A DNA stretch of 64,000 bases from assembly GCA_034092305.1 (NCBI GenBank), contig JASJET010000122.1:18666501-18730500 (forward strand). The letters run 5' to 3'. The notes under the pieces were generated by a model. The model worked only from the letters and a program-made list of their open reading frames with translations. It ran no database searches and had not been told where the DNA came from. The stretch comes from Diaprepes abbreviatus (taxonomy: Eukaryota > Arthropoda > Insecta > Coleoptera > Curculionidae). Both the position numbers and the translations under genes were made by a program. Positions 1 to 12,311 of the stretch are shown here, in pieces (within the stretch, counting starts at the first letter, position 1; each line of letters starts with the position of its first letter).

Positions 1-437
1 AGGGTAAATATAACCTTAAAGATTCCAACACGAAATGTAGGAATTGATTAAAAAAGGCAATTGGAAAGCTGCTTGACACTCAATTTCCAGGTTTTTATAA
101 CTTGTAATCAAATAAGCTAGAGCGATTTAAAGTCACTTAAAATGTTTAGAGACTATTAACAAATTACATTTTTTTTTAATCCCATTACATTTTTTATACC
201 CATCCTAAGCTTCTCTAAAAGTAATATTTCCTTGGATCAATGCTAAGAAGGAAGAAAATAAAATTTTTAATATAATACTAATAAAATGATATTCACTGGT
301 TGTGAACTTGTTAGCTTTGAATGACATTACTTGGAAATTGATATTTGGAAACCCCACACTTGTTAATATTTGTTTTTTGAAGTATTGATATTTAAAGTAC
401 CACATTATGTTAATACAAATCTATGTATTGCTTACAG

Positions 438-778
438 GTTAGTTTCTTATTACAAAATGGTGCAAATCCAAATGAAAAAGCACTCTGTGGCGCCACAGCT
501 TTGCATTTTTCTTCAGAATGTGGACATGTGGATGTGGTAAAAGAACTTTTAGATTATGGTGGAAAGTTTTACTCTAATGATACTGGAATGACTCCTATTA
601 AATCTGCTGCTGAAAGAACGCGGCAAGATCTAGTAGATTATTTAATAGAGAGGCCTGAGATTAGTAAAGAAGAACAAATTGAGGCACTTGAATTATTGGG
701 TGCTTCTTATGCAAATGATAAAGAAAACTATAATATAGTAAAGGCTTATAAGTACCTGTATAAATCCATGTCGTTGAG
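438..778 (+). CDS. FEM1B: FEM1B-type ubiquitin-ligase receptor, exon A (partial gene, 5' exons outside window)
   Basis: This exon encodes ankyrin repeats and the start of the helical TPR-like part of a FEM1B orthologue. FEM1 proteins are substrate receptors of cullin-2 RING ubiquitin ligases and read C-terminal degrons. The visible ankyrin signatures are NGANPNEK, GATALHFSSECGHVDVVKELL and GMTPIKSAAE, followed by the FEM1 hallmark EALELLGASYANDKENY. The acceptor is a cttacag at 431-437 and the donor is gtaggc at 779; the last codon is split after two bases and is completed by the next exon. The upstream ankyrin repeats (roughly the first 130 residues of the family) must lie before base 1. The apparent ATG at 423 is intronic and is not a start. 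Identity is from recall of the vertebrate protein, and every later exon agrees with it in order. Confidence 0.93.
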
Positions 779-859
779 GTAGGCATAGTGTTTTGTATAT
801 TATGATACGAATATTGACATCATCAGTCATATTTATACTTTATTTTATATGGTATACAG

Positions 860-1096
860 GTATTCTGATCCAGACAATCCTGTGAGGAAAGAAAAATTTA
901 AGCCTGTACCTGCTTATGAAAATTGGATTGAATGCCAAACATTAGCAGAACTGGAAGCTATTCAGGGAAATAGCAACAGTGTACATATGGAGGCACTTAC
1001 AATAAGGGAAAGGATTTTAGGTATCAATAATCCAGAACTGCCCCATCCAATTATTTACAGAGGCGCTGTTTTCGCTGATAATGCAAGATTTGATAG
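860..1096 (+). CDS. FEM1B: FEM1B-type gene, exon B (TPR region)
   Basis: The exon starts after gtatacag and completes the split Arg codon of the previous exon. It encodes the FEM1-specific segment between the ankyrin domain and the TPR helices, with the family-typical stretches HMEALTIRERILG and HPIIYRGAVFADN. It ends at 1096 before gtatgt with two bases of an Arg codon. The intron before it is only 81 bp, the shortest in the gene here, while the one after it is 3.9 kb and carries a transposon. Confidence 0.93.
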
Positions 1097-1961
1097 GTAT
1101 GTAACCAATTCTACTTAATATAATTTGTTTATCTTTATAGGTTCATTTTCTCTAATTTTTGGACTAACCCCATTTAAGGGAAAAATTATCAATAACTAAA
1201 ATTTTTCACAAAGTTCAATAAATATTTTAAAATTATTTGTGTATTGATGAAAATATGAATTATACTACTGCAGTACACAATATATGGGAATTGAAGATTT
1301 AAATTATAATACAAGGGGTAATCTTCATTTCATATTTCGATGTATTGCCCCCCTCCCCACACATACACACCACCGTATGTGCAAATTATTGTTTGGTTGA
1401 ATTTTAACAATAAACGACTACGAGACAAATACCTCTGATTAACTAATTTTAAAATTAAAACATTCTTCTAATTGCTATATGTCTCCATCATGTCAAGATT
1501 TTGATATATTTTAACCTAGAAGTTTAAAAAAAAAACTTTTTTTGCGATTTTTGACATTATATAACATCATTGTGTGAATTTTTCTCGCAAAACTTATAGT
1601 AGCAACTTAAAGTAGTACTCTTCCTACTCGAATTTCATTTTAAATCATTTGAATATCTATATTCTTCTCTGAGAAATCGTCGATTGAAATTTATTAGTTT
1701 TGCATTTTCGTCTATACTCTGAAATTGATTCACATAAATGCACAGAAGCTTTCTAAACCACATAAATGGGGAACAAAGTTATTAAGGCATTCAGCAAAGC
1801 AGACCAACAAGCAAAGCGGATGTATGAAACAAGTATAAACCCAATGTAAGTAACCCACACACTCGAGACATAACGAATCCCACCTGTCATTGACAAAAAG
1901 CAAGCATTGGATGTCTGCCAGCTGATTCGGTAGCCAAAATGTGGGGAAACAAAGGGTTTTA

Positions 1962-3388
1962 TTTAAGGGGGTCGTCCACCTTTGTGGTTATGAAAAATCG
2001 ATGTTTTTTTTTAGCATATTTCGAATTTAGACGTGATCAGGAACGTGCTATATGAAGAATTTTGTGAAATACACTTTCCTTCGTAGGTATATGGAATCTG
2101 TAACATGGTCACCTCTGTCCTTTCCGAGCGCTCTAGCCGCGTGTGACCGCTCCATCTCTCGGGTATAAATTCTTTTTCGGAAGGGTATAGCAGTCGTTTG
2201 TTGACGTTTTGTGAATGTATTCATGTCAGAGTATTAGTGGTAAGGGAAAAGGAAAACTAACTGACAAAGTCATCAGGGAGCTTACAAAATTTTACCAACT
2301 GCCAATTCGCAGAAAACTGATTCTGTAGAAAAAATGAAAACTGCGATTTGGGCATTGCTGGAGCACTGCAGTGCATGAGACGAAAATTCCCAACACTCAA
2401 AGTGCCCCCCGGTAAGAATAGTTCGTGCAAGTGGCGTCAGGCCGAGGCCAATTGGACTTGGCGTCTTTTCAGCATTACAAAGTTCCTCTCGTTCCCCCGA
2501 TCGTCAAATTGATGAAACCAATACACAAAAGTTTGTCATCTGAAAGTTTATTGGAAAGATGTTTGGGCGCTCATACTCAAAATAACGAGTCTGTAAACAG
2601 CTGCATTTAGATGTCGGCGCCAAAACATTTGCATTCAAACAAGCAGGTGGTCGAAACTGCAGCTCATTTGGCAGTCATGACTTTCGATGAGGGATTTGCA
2701 TCGATTCTACAAACTATAGAAGTCTTGGCAATTTCCCTGGTACTCGAGCAGAGATGTGCGCAGCTCGACGAGGACCACATCGACCTCTTGGAGTGAGAGT
2801 GAGCGACGCGGCAAAAAAGGCCCGAATCCAACAAAGGGAGGTGCATGTGGCAGACCAAGAAGTCTCCGTGACGAAGAAGGATAGCTCTACGACACTGGTA
2901 TAGCCGATTAGATCGTAAGTTTCTCCAACGACACCGTCATTTATCGTTAAACGCGATTTGCATTTTTTCAACTTTTTGGTAAGACTTCTACTAGAAATAT
3001 TTATCGAATTTGATCATTTTTTTTCCGTTATTCAGTAAACATGTAGCTATGTTTCTCCGAGTACGATTTTTGGAATTTTGTTTTGTTCCATTTTTACAGC
3101 CTCTGATAAGTTAAAAAAATAGGTCGTAATTCGAACTTTGCGTAATTTTTACAAATTTCAATGTAAAGCTTTACCAAAAATTTGCGTAAGGCATTTTTAC
3201 GTTGACAAAGTCAAGGATGCCCCAAGGTCGAGTGTGATTACTACGATTTTCTAAAAATACATTTTAAAAGACGAAGCTTGTACCAATAAAAGAAAAAAAT
3301 GTCTCAATTATCTTCATTAATTCCTTTGCAGTTAATTCTTAAAAATAGGCTTGGATTTTACGGCTCAAAGGTAGACGACTCCCTTAAA
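1962..3388 (+). mobile_element. 1.4 kb terminal-inverted-repeat element with a degraded ORF, inside a FEM1B intron
   Basis: The two ends are imperfect inverted repeats: TTTAAGGGGGTCGTCC at the left and, on the other strand, TTTAAGGGAGTCGTCT at the right, both continuing into ACCTTTG. Between them, 2425-2796 holds a coding relic in one frame broken by a TAG at 2608-2610. Residues read LLERCLGAHTQNNESVNSC before the break and APKHLHSNKQVVETAAHLAV after it. I recall this TQN-NES-NS signature from the C-terminal part of an arthropod transposon-encoded protein, but cannot name the superfamily. The stop replaces a position that I would expect to be Trp (TGG to TAG). Confidence 0.65.
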
Positions 3389-4976
3389 CTAAAATTTTCC
3401 ATTTATCTACCGTAATGTGAATTGAATAACTTTAGTTTATAATAATACTCAAATGACGAATATAGACGAAACCTATAAACTATGAAATTTATTTAGAGAC
3501 GACTACAGATATCTGAACGATTTAAAATGAGTTTTAAAGAGGAAGAGAAGTATTTTAAGTTGCAGCTACGAGTTTTGCGACGAAAATTTAACCAATGATA
3601 TTAAATGATCTTAAAAAATGTGAAAACCGAGTTTTTTTCATTTTTAGGTCAAAATCTCTCGAAATCATAAGTTGATTGGGAATACGGTAGTCAGATTTGG
3701 ACTCAGCGTCCAAATTTATCGGCCCATGTAAATTAATTTTTTTGTTGCACTTTTCAATTTACTTAAACCTTGACCGCCTGTTTCACCAAAACCTTTAAGC
3801 CGGATCTAGTCACCGTGGACGATAGATTTTCGAGTTGGCTAGTTTTGTTTTGTTTATAATATCACAGTAGAATTAAAATAACCAGTATTTGAACTCGACT
3901 TCGCCAAATGAAGTTTTTAGTGACCTAGAAAAACTGTCTTTCCAAATGCCACCCCCCCCCCCCACCCCCCACACAGTCCAGTATTGTAGAGAATGAGGGT
4001 TCGAGCTTTATATACTGATATTGTGAATTTTATCTTTGATCACTTGGCATTTGAAACCGACAAAAAATAAGCACAATTTTAGGAATATTTGATATTCAAC
4101 TACAGTAATTTTTTGCAACACGCCAAAATTAAATATTTTAAGCGCAGATTGCGAAAAAAAAATTCTCAGAAACGTTTAATTTTTGTTATATTTCTTATTA
4201 ATATATTCATACTCTAGCGGTTAGGTTGTCAATGCTTTATTCGCCATTTTCTCTTCTATACTGTTACGTTTATAAATTTTTTGACTAAAATCATAAAAAT
4301 CACCCGTTCTTCACTTTAATACTTTTAGAAATTTTAATGAATAATTTTGATTATTATGCGATTATTGTTTTTCCAGTCTAAGACGAGAAATTAAATATAT
4401 TAAATGATCGCCATCGCACAAATCCTTTATGATTTTTTTTGTTTATTGGCACAACTGTCTTTGGCATCATTTTAGTTAAATTTCATTCCATCTGTTTTTA
4501 ATTATCGTTAGTAGTGACGTTTTTAAACAATTTAATTCGAATATAAATAAAATGGCGCTAGAAACAGTTTACGTTACGTTTAGATACTTGTTATAATTTA
4601 ATTACTTTTTTAACTTCTTTCTGGAATCTTCCTCTGCAGTGTAACAGAAGTTCTTTATTATCACTTATAGAATATTTTTTATACAAGTGGAAAATTTTCT
4701 GACAGCTTATGATAAATATATAAGTGTCAATTGTGCATTTTTTTACAATCGGTATGTCAAATATAAGTCTTCTTTTGTGTTGTTTTTTTCTTTCACTTTT
4801 AATAAAATGGATTTGTGATATAAAATTAGCTTGACCTATAAAATGCCCTCGCTTTTTTTTTTATTATGTGGTCGTTGTAAACCTCCTATCAAAAAATCGT
4901 ACCTACTATACTAATTCTAATGAGCATTATAACGTTTTAAAAAATTCCTGTATTTGTACTTAATTTGAACTTATAG

Positions 4977-5205
4977 ATGTTTGGAATTATGGCTTCATGC
5001 TCTAAAAATTCGACAAAAGAATCACATATCTGTTGTTAAAGACTTACTGAGGTTTGCCCAAGTATTTTCACAAATGTTGCACGTTGGTGTGGCAGTTACA
5101 TACAATCAAGTAATAGAGGTTTTAGCTGCAGCTATAATAGAACTAGAAAGGAATAAAGAAAAGCTTTCGAAACCTGGCTCCAAAGATGAACCAGAGACCG
5201 TTATG
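4977..5205 (+). CDS. FEM1B: FEM1B-type gene, exon C (TPR region)
   Basis: The acceptor is ttatag at 4971-4976 and the first base completes the Arg codon from the previous exon. The translation contains LELWLHALKIRQK and DLLRFAQVFSQMLH, matching the TPR helices of FEM1B. The region after it (ELERNKEKLSKPGSKDEPE) is acidic and variable, as in the family. I place the donor at gtaatt (5206), leaving a complete Met codon. Reading on past this donor gives 15 extra hydrophobic residues without a family counterpart, then a stop. Confidence 0.9.
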
Positions 5206-6103
5206 GTAATTTGCTGTTTTATGTACAAATTATTGGTTAGTACTTGGTAGGGAGTAGGTCACATGAGTGTTTAAATGTCAAAAAGAGATAGGAAAGTATT
5301 AAACTTTGGTTTTTAATTTAAGAAATTTTAAAGTTCTAAAATTGAGATTCATGAATTGGGCAAAAAAAACGTCAAATTCATTAATCTTTTTTTTTTCATA
5401 TTATAGTTTTCACATTAAATAAGTTCAAGTAATCAAGTTTTTCCAATGTAAATTAAGAGTTTTTCGGCAAAAAACATATTTGGTTCAATTGCCAAAATCA
5501 TACAAGCTCAATTAATTTCAAAATTGCTTAAACCATTTGATTTTTTCTGTCCATTCAGATTTGCAAATAGCTAACGGTATATTTATAATGTGACTGTGTA
5601 TTTATTTTGTTATTTAAAAACTCATTAGTCTTGGTATTTTATATATTTAGTTAAATTTTTTTTTCTGTATATTTAAGCATTTTAAAGCGTATAACACCTT
5701 TTTAACTTTCTAAAAGCAATTTCTTCCATAAAAATTTCACAGAAAAAATACTTTCCTCTCTCTTTTGGAATTTTGTTTACAGTGTTATATGGCTCTTATT
5801 AACACTTTTATTTGCATGTCAACAATTAATAAGCAATTTTGGTTTGTTTAAATAACTTTTAATAGTTAAAAATAGGGAAAAAACTGCTCTCATCTCACCA
5901 AAATTATTTGGAACATTTTCGTTCATATTTGGACAAAAGCCAACTTTTGGTTTTTATTTTATGGTGATTCGATTCTTGGGTTACTGTGTGAATAATTTAT
6001 AATTTTCTGTTTAGGTATTACGTTTAAATTCAGGATATAAATGGCACACTGACCTATAAAAATGTTACTTGTTGATGGTATTAACGAAATAAAACATTTA
6101 GAT

Positions 6104-7055
6104 CAGGAGTATCCAAACTTTTAGCTTAAGGGCCATACTAACTCTTCCGCTAAGTTCCAAGGACCAAGACCTACCTATCCACCAATATGTTGTAGTTTTC
6201 AATTACCTGTAAATTTTCATATTGGGACTAGCCGGCGAGTGAAATATCTATGGCACAGGGTGCAGATTGGCCTCTGTTCTGTTCCTCATTTCGGTTGGTA
6301 CTTACGGACAAGTGTCGAGGACATTCTGGTAGATTTCGCAATTGAAAATAAATGTTGAGTCTTGTTTTCCAGATTTTGATGCAATTGCAAACGATGTCGA
6401 GGTTTTTCAAAATCTTTTAACCCCGATATAGAAATCCTTCCTTCAGAACTTCAAATGAAAATGATTGATTTTTTTGGTAGCGATATTTTTAAAGAAAAAT
6501 ATTTAAAGTCGTCACTGCTGGAACTTAATAAGAGTTTTTCACTCGCATAGTTTGATCAGTGCATAAATTTGTTCATGGCTTTTTTTCTGCTTTCAGCACT
6601 ACTTATCTATGCGAGAAAACATTTTGCAAACTGAAATATACAAAAAATATTTACAGATCCAAACTAACTGATGAACATTTGAAGTCGCTGCTGATAATTT
6701 TTACTAGTAAACTTGATCTAGAACTTCAATTATCACTGGAAAGTTACAACTACGTAAATCTCAATCATAATTATAATGCTTAATTTCATCATGTGAATTA
6801 CCTATGTATGTCACTTATTGTAAGTTTTTAGGATTAATCTCACATCATTAACTACAGTTAAAATGTTCGGTTTCATTATGTATGTCAGTTATCGTGTTTC
6901 TTAATTGGTCGTTAAATAAAAGCATCTGATTATTATATAGTATGATTTACATACATCGTCAATTTTACAATATAATCAAAATAAACTATAGTGGGTCCGA
7001 TTGGTGGTGCTCGCGGACTGTTGTTGGCCCGCGGGCCGTAGTTTGGAGTATCCTG
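6104..7055 (+). mobile_element. hAT-type transposon relic in a FEM1B intron
   Basis: The element opens with CAGGAGTATCCAAACTTTT and closes with the near-complement AGTTTGGAGTATCCTG. GC-rich inner sequence (GGCCCGCGGGCCG) near the right end is typical of hAT elements of this kind. Flanking 8-mers ATTTAGAT (6096-6103) and ATCTAGAT (7056-7063) look like the target-site duplication with one change. Inside, the + strand keeps the C-terminal dimerisation region of a hAT transposase (about 6559-6750), with FSTTYLCEKTFCKLK and YRSKLTDEHLKSLL. The upstream part of the transposase is missing or broken by stops, so this is an inactive short copy. Confidence 0.8.
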
Positions 7056-7497
7056 ATCTAGATAAAACAAAGAACTTTAAAAAGTCTACGTTAATGTACT
7101 TCAAAATCTTTTTAAAAAGCATAATATAAAAACGAAAATTTTAGTTTTGTCCGGATGTGACTGGAAGTGTGTCGGATTTTGACAATTGATAAACGTTCTA
7201 TATTTAAGCAAAAAATAAGGCTTAAACCAAACTCTATTTTTCTTAGGGTTTTCAGAATGCCGTGAACTTATAGCACTCTTTATACAAGATAAAATAATGT
7301 AAGATTATGTTTTATTAATCCTGTATTTCTTAATTTATTTTTAATCAATACTTTTATGTAGGTTTTTATCTTTTGCATGTTTGTTGTTTTAGGTATTGTT
7401 TTTTAACAGGTTTCTGGTAGCATAATAAACCTTATGTCTTAATACTCGTAGTTTGTACTTTAGAGATAAGTTTAATGGAAATATTGCCTTCTTTAAG

Positions 7498-7715
7498 GAT
7501 GAAATTGAAAGTAACCTTACAACTACTTTGTACCTGTTGACTATTTTAACAAAACTAATGAAAACATGTAATGAAGAAGAAAAATTCAATGTTCAAAGAA
7601 TGGTATTTGCTCTAAACCAGTTACAACTTACGCTTAGGAATGGTCAAACTCTTTTACATCTGGCATGCAACGCTGAGACGCCTGTTGATGATTTTCATAC
7701 GAACGATATTTGCAA
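7498..7715 (+). CDS. FEM1B: FEM1B-type gene, exon D (start of second ankyrin block)
   Basis: An open frame runs from 7429, but the exon begins at 7498 after ttgccttctttaag. This is the only acceptor in the neighbourhood that keeps phase 0 with the previous donor. It also gives the junction Met-Asp followed by EIESNLTTTLYLL, which lines up with the family. The exon encodes TLLHLACN and TPVDDFHTND, the very conserved entry to the C-terminal ankyrin block. The donor is gtaagt at 7716, leaving two bases of a Lys codon. Confidence 0.9.
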
Positions 7716-8639
7716 GTAAGTTCTCTTTATTTTGAATGAATCAATTTACTACTATTAATCGTTTTGAAAATTAGCGACAATACCAGTGTTCTCTACGATT
7801 TGAAATAACAATATATATTATATGTTCTTGGAACATTGGTATCCGCTATCAAAAGGTATTTAAAATCGCTGTACATAATGCATAAATTGGGCATAATTCA
7901 AATTTCTTTGTAAAAAAATTAACTCGACAATTCCAATACATTCAGAATCACCAATAAGTCGTGGATATGATGAAGATCAATACTCTTCATTAGACAGGGT
8001 GGCGCATCACATTTTCGTCGATTTTTATAAAGACAACAATCAACTTTTTAAAGATTTTTAATAAGGAATGTGCAAGTCTATTGAAACTACATTTTAAAAT
8101 TATTTTGAAATATATTGAGTGACTCAAAAAAATGCTGGCCAGCAATTTATCCAGATCTAACAAGTTGTTAAGGACATCCAAAAATATGAAAGAACAAATA
8201 AGAAGAATAAAAACTTTTTGCTTTATAACACCAGATATGTTAATTAAAATTAAACAGTTATTTCAAAAAAGATTTCGCTGATGCATTGAAAGTGATCAGT
8301 TTGAGCATTTGTTAAAACATTAGTTTTGTAAATTAGGTTTGTTATCTCTTTAATAAAGTATCTATTTGCTATTAACCTAGTTATGACAATTTTTTTTAAC
8401 TGATAATTACATATCATCTATATAAGTAATAACAAGGTTAAATCCGTCAACATCTAGTTTTCAAAAATGAAGTGCAAAAAATTTATATCTAAAATTGAAA
8501 ATGTCAATTTACTATAAAAAAAAAACCATGTATAAAAGATAGGCAAAGAAAACCTTATTACAATTTTAAACATTGTTAAAATTAAAATCAAAAATAAGAA
8601 AAGTATTTTATACATTTCACTCTTGAAAAAAATTTTTAA

Positions 8640-9240
8640 TGGAAGCTTAATATTGTTGCTACATAATAGATTAATATAATCTGTTTTGAGATATTCTATT
8701 GTTATCAGGGGAGAGTTATGTAATTCAAATTTTAAAACATTGGCAATCTATTAAACTACTGTTTCAAAAGTCTTTTAAAACACAGTTAGATATTCGAAAT
8801 ATTTTAGCCTTATTATGTTTAACTTAACATAATTAAGGTAAACCATCTTTATTCTCTTATATCACGCAGTTACCAAACCCAAATAAATCTTGACAACTTT
8901 TGTATGTACATGTTTCAGATTTCCTTCTTCTGTAGATTCATTACATATTATGCTTCTAAAATGTTTAACATATTACCAGAACCTCTTAAAAAACTTATTT
9001 TTCGAAATAACGGGACTGGTTTGGGAAAGAATTAAATATTTTATTTTACGAAATAAGGATTTTTTCAAAGTAATATTCCATTTATTGTGTTGCTCACTTT
9101 ACATTTTGTCACTTCTCTTTTTTTTTCTCGTTCGCTATAGAATATATGGCCTGGCTCCCACTGAAGATTATAAATTTCATAGTAACCATATCTTATTTGT
9201 GCTTTTGTATTCTAGAAAAGGATCCTGTAATTTATAGCAA
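8640..9240 (+). mobile_element. Degenerate LINE-like fragment in a FEM1B intron
   Basis: Reading frames with stops and shifts on the + strand carry phrases typical of the C-terminal part of LINE reverse transcriptases: RYSIVIRGELCNSNFKTL near 8690-8760, and a later stretch resembling FNILPEPLKKL near 8950-9000. The open stretch at 8890-9237 has no coherent product of its own. It is too decayed to assign a clade. Confidence 0.4.
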
Positions 9241-9803
9241 AACTTCCGAAATATATATTTGTGTTTAAAAAAACCTAAATTACATGTTGAAATAAGTTAC
9301 GTTTTCTAGTTATTTGTAGGATTTAAATTAACTTTACATCAAATATGATAATATTCTATCAGCATATTTTTTGTTTTTCTGAAAAAGAATTATTTGTAAA
9401 AACATTTAATAACGAAAGTACATTTGAAAGATGCCTTCCATGCCAAAAATAATTTTATACTGTTTTGCTAAATTTGAATAACCCTAGAAATCAGTCGGAC
9501 ACAAAAAAAAAATAAAATTTGTACTAAAGAATTGAAAAACGGTATATTTGTGTAAAAATATGAGCAAGTTTTGCCTTTGGCATTTTTCGAAATTTTGAAA
9601 AATAATACGATTTATCGATATTTTTTGAAAAAGTAACAAATATGACAGTCACAAAAAGTCACGTGTTTATTCAGATACGCGTCATTTGACATTATTTTTT
9701 AAGCAACTAACCTGAACTAACAGCAAAATTCAAATTTACCAAAACCTATTAACAAGAAAATTTCCAAATAATGCAAATTTGTGACATTGTATATATTTAT
9801 TAG

Positions 9804-10027
9804 GTTTCCATGTGCTGAAACAACAAAGCTTCTTATTCGATGTGGTGCAAATGTAAATGCAATGGATAATGAGCGAAATACTCCTTTACATATGATTGTA
9901 AATTACCACAAAGCAATTTCAGATTTTTTAACATTGCATGCGATAATAACAGATCTGACAGAACATGGTGCTCACACTGATATTGTAAATAATAAGGGAA
10001 AGACCCCACTGGAATCATCTAGTACAG
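9804..10027 (+). CDS. FEM1B: FEM1B-type gene, exon E (C-terminal ankyrin repeats)
   Basis: The acceptor is tttattag ending at 9803, and the first base completes the Lys codon. The exon encodes two ankyrin repeats: LLIRCGANVNAMDNERNTPLH, then SDFLTLHAIITDLTEHGAHTD ending KTPLESSSTG. The donor at 10028 leaves one base of a Gly codon. A second GT (gtaagt) three bases further on would also keep the phase and add one residue; the shorter form matches the family at the junction. Confidence 0.92.
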
Positions 10028-11039
10028 GTAGTAAGTGTATACATTTATTGTGATGTTTTTCTTTTTAGAATAACAAGTAAAGCTTAATTATGTTTATTTT
10101 CTGTATAAAATGTCTCCATTTTGGTAAAAATAATTCATGTGAGATGCATTTTTTTTTTGTTTTCTTAAAGTAGCCCAGTCAAAAATTTTGTGTCAGTTAT
10201 TAGAAAACGAATTAATGAAAGAATTGCTGTGATTGACCGATAGATAGCAAGCAGTTAAATTTTAAAAAATTCTGTCATTTAAATCAGTCCATTCAATTGT
10301 TTTTTCTACTTTTATCAGTGTTTTTCTGCAAATAAATATATTTCAAGATATTAATATTTAAAGTTTACCTTTTTTACCAAAAACCAAAAAAAAATTATTG
10401 CGATATTGCTGTAATGCCTTAATTTAATCTGCATTTATATCAAACCAACGGCCAAAGTTTATTATATTGAAAAATCCACGAAGGAAATTATCTATTATAA
10501 AAGTTATAATAAAAAATAATTTAATCCAATTTATTTTATTTTCAAAAATTTCTACTATGTTGAGCCGTTAATAATTATTCATTTTTATTCATTCTCCAGA
10601 AAAATCAGCAAGTCGTTTCTTAACCTTTGTAATTTTTCATTATTTTACATATTTTTTGGACGATTAGACTAATCATTACCAGTGTTTTTATTTTGATTTG
10701 GCTTTTTCTGATAATTTCATTTAAGTTCTATAATCAAAAAATACGAAGTGCAGAACTCTAGTACATCTTTTATAATGAATTTTTACGATTTTGTTTTTTT
10801 CTTAGTTTCAATACCACGACATTAGTTAACAAAATTATTTTTTATGTTGGAACTGTATTCTAGAAGTGTTGTTCAATTATTTAAAACTTTTCTATGTCGT
10901 TTACTTTTCTGTGCAAAAATGCAACTTGCTGAACCGCCATTTTGCTTTAAATTAAGTGAGGTAATTGAAAATTTTTTAAAAAGTTTTATAAGTTGTTTTA
11001 TGACTATTCCATTTGTAAAAATATCCGAGATGAACAGTA

Positions 11040-12311
11040 AAATGAATACCTGGGAGTGCTTCTGGACTTACGGCAGAAGAAATGATCATATTGAGGCTCG
11101 AGCTAAGAAGGCTATATGTGCTTTCTGGGCTTGTAAAGGAACCTTGGGATGTACAAGATGCTGACACCAAAAGTATTATTGGATATACACAATGGTGATC
11201 CGCCCTATGATTATGTCCTTCGGTGGCCCTAGTACAACTCAGTTCGAACACCGTCTTCAAAATGACAAAATTCAAAGAATGAGTTACTTGGGAATAACTA
11301 GAATTGTTAATGGACCTACGTCTTCACTTATTCATATGGAACCTTGAAGACTGTTTAACGTGTCGGTTGCCTAGAGCATCTCGGATCGGGAACTGGTGGC
11401 TACCCGTGTGTCCACCACTCCCCATGCTAATAGACTACATGATGCCGGTTTCAAAATCTAACCACTTTCTTGAGATATTTTTGTGAAACCGAGAGGATTG
11501 CGATGAGAAGCAAACTTTTTCGAGAAATGGGTTCTAGTTTTTTTCAGCTGGATCTAAACAGGATGAAAGAGCTGAAGCTCAGTAAAAGTACGTAAGTCAG
11601 ATAGTTTTACTTTTGCAAAACATGCAACGGTTTTTCAAGCAGATATTTATGCTATTCCACAATGTGGCCATTTCTGTGGGAAGAACATAAACAGGAATAA
11701 GACAATAAACATATGCTGAGACACTAGGGCTGCAATATTAGCATTGAAGTCTAGTGTCATGGCTTCGCCACTGGTGTCTGAGTGTGAAGATGTACTGAAT
11801 AGTTTGACAAGGAACGGCTGCACAATTAGATTTGTGGGTCCCTGTATATAGAGAAATGGGGAAGCAGACTATTTGGCAAAAAAGAGGTCTATGGAACTCT
11901 GCCAGTCTACCTGCTCCTATTACCGGTGATAAGAAGGTATTAAAACTGTTACTAGAAAGCAAGTTTATTGATTCCTGGAGGGAGACCCCTGGAATGAAGT
12001 GTGTCAAGCAACATATAATTGAACTCGACGTGCGATTTACTAATGAACTGCTCCGCGTGGAGAGGAAACAACTACGAATTGTGGTGGAATTATCGGACAA
12101 AACATTGTTACTGGCAAGGCCATCTTCTTAAGATTGGCATCATAAATTAGCCAGTGTGCAAATGGTGGCTAGAGGAGGATGAAACTATTGACCATGTTCT
12201 CAGAGAGTGCCCAGCACTCGATGGAGTGAGGTAGAGACATTTCAGAAATGCCATATTATCATTTAAAGCCTTCAGGCAAGTTCAGTAAACGAGGCTGCTT
12301 GGATTCGCAAA
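11040..12311 (+). mobile_element. Non-LTR retrotransposon relic (RT end, RNase H), copy A
   Basis: With frameshifts and stops this stretch reads as the C-terminal part of a LINE polyprotein. It has the post-palm RT region (HIEARAKKAICAFWACKGTLG, then PKVLLDIHNGDPP), an RNase H-like stretch near 11750-11900 (corrupted WVPVYRE where WVPGHRG is usual), and the Cys-rich tail EDETIDHVLRECPALDGV near 12175-12230. This order is typical of RNase H-bearing insect LINEs of the jockey/R1 type. Its 3' end resumes at 14127 after a foldback insertion. The family also has relics at 54630-55500 and, on the minus strand, at 19400-19720. Confidence 0.7.

Noticed and set aside
205..405. Minus-strand open frame of 66 codons
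   Set aside because: AT-driven chance frame in a FEM1B intron, no motif.
2664..2971. Two minus-strand open frames
   Set aside because: Shadows of the + strand transposon ORF at 2425-2796.
8890..9237. 115-codon + strand open frame with many hydrophobic residues
   Set aside because: Phe/Leu-rich AT-driven translation over LINE debris; not a membrane protein by any conserved feature.
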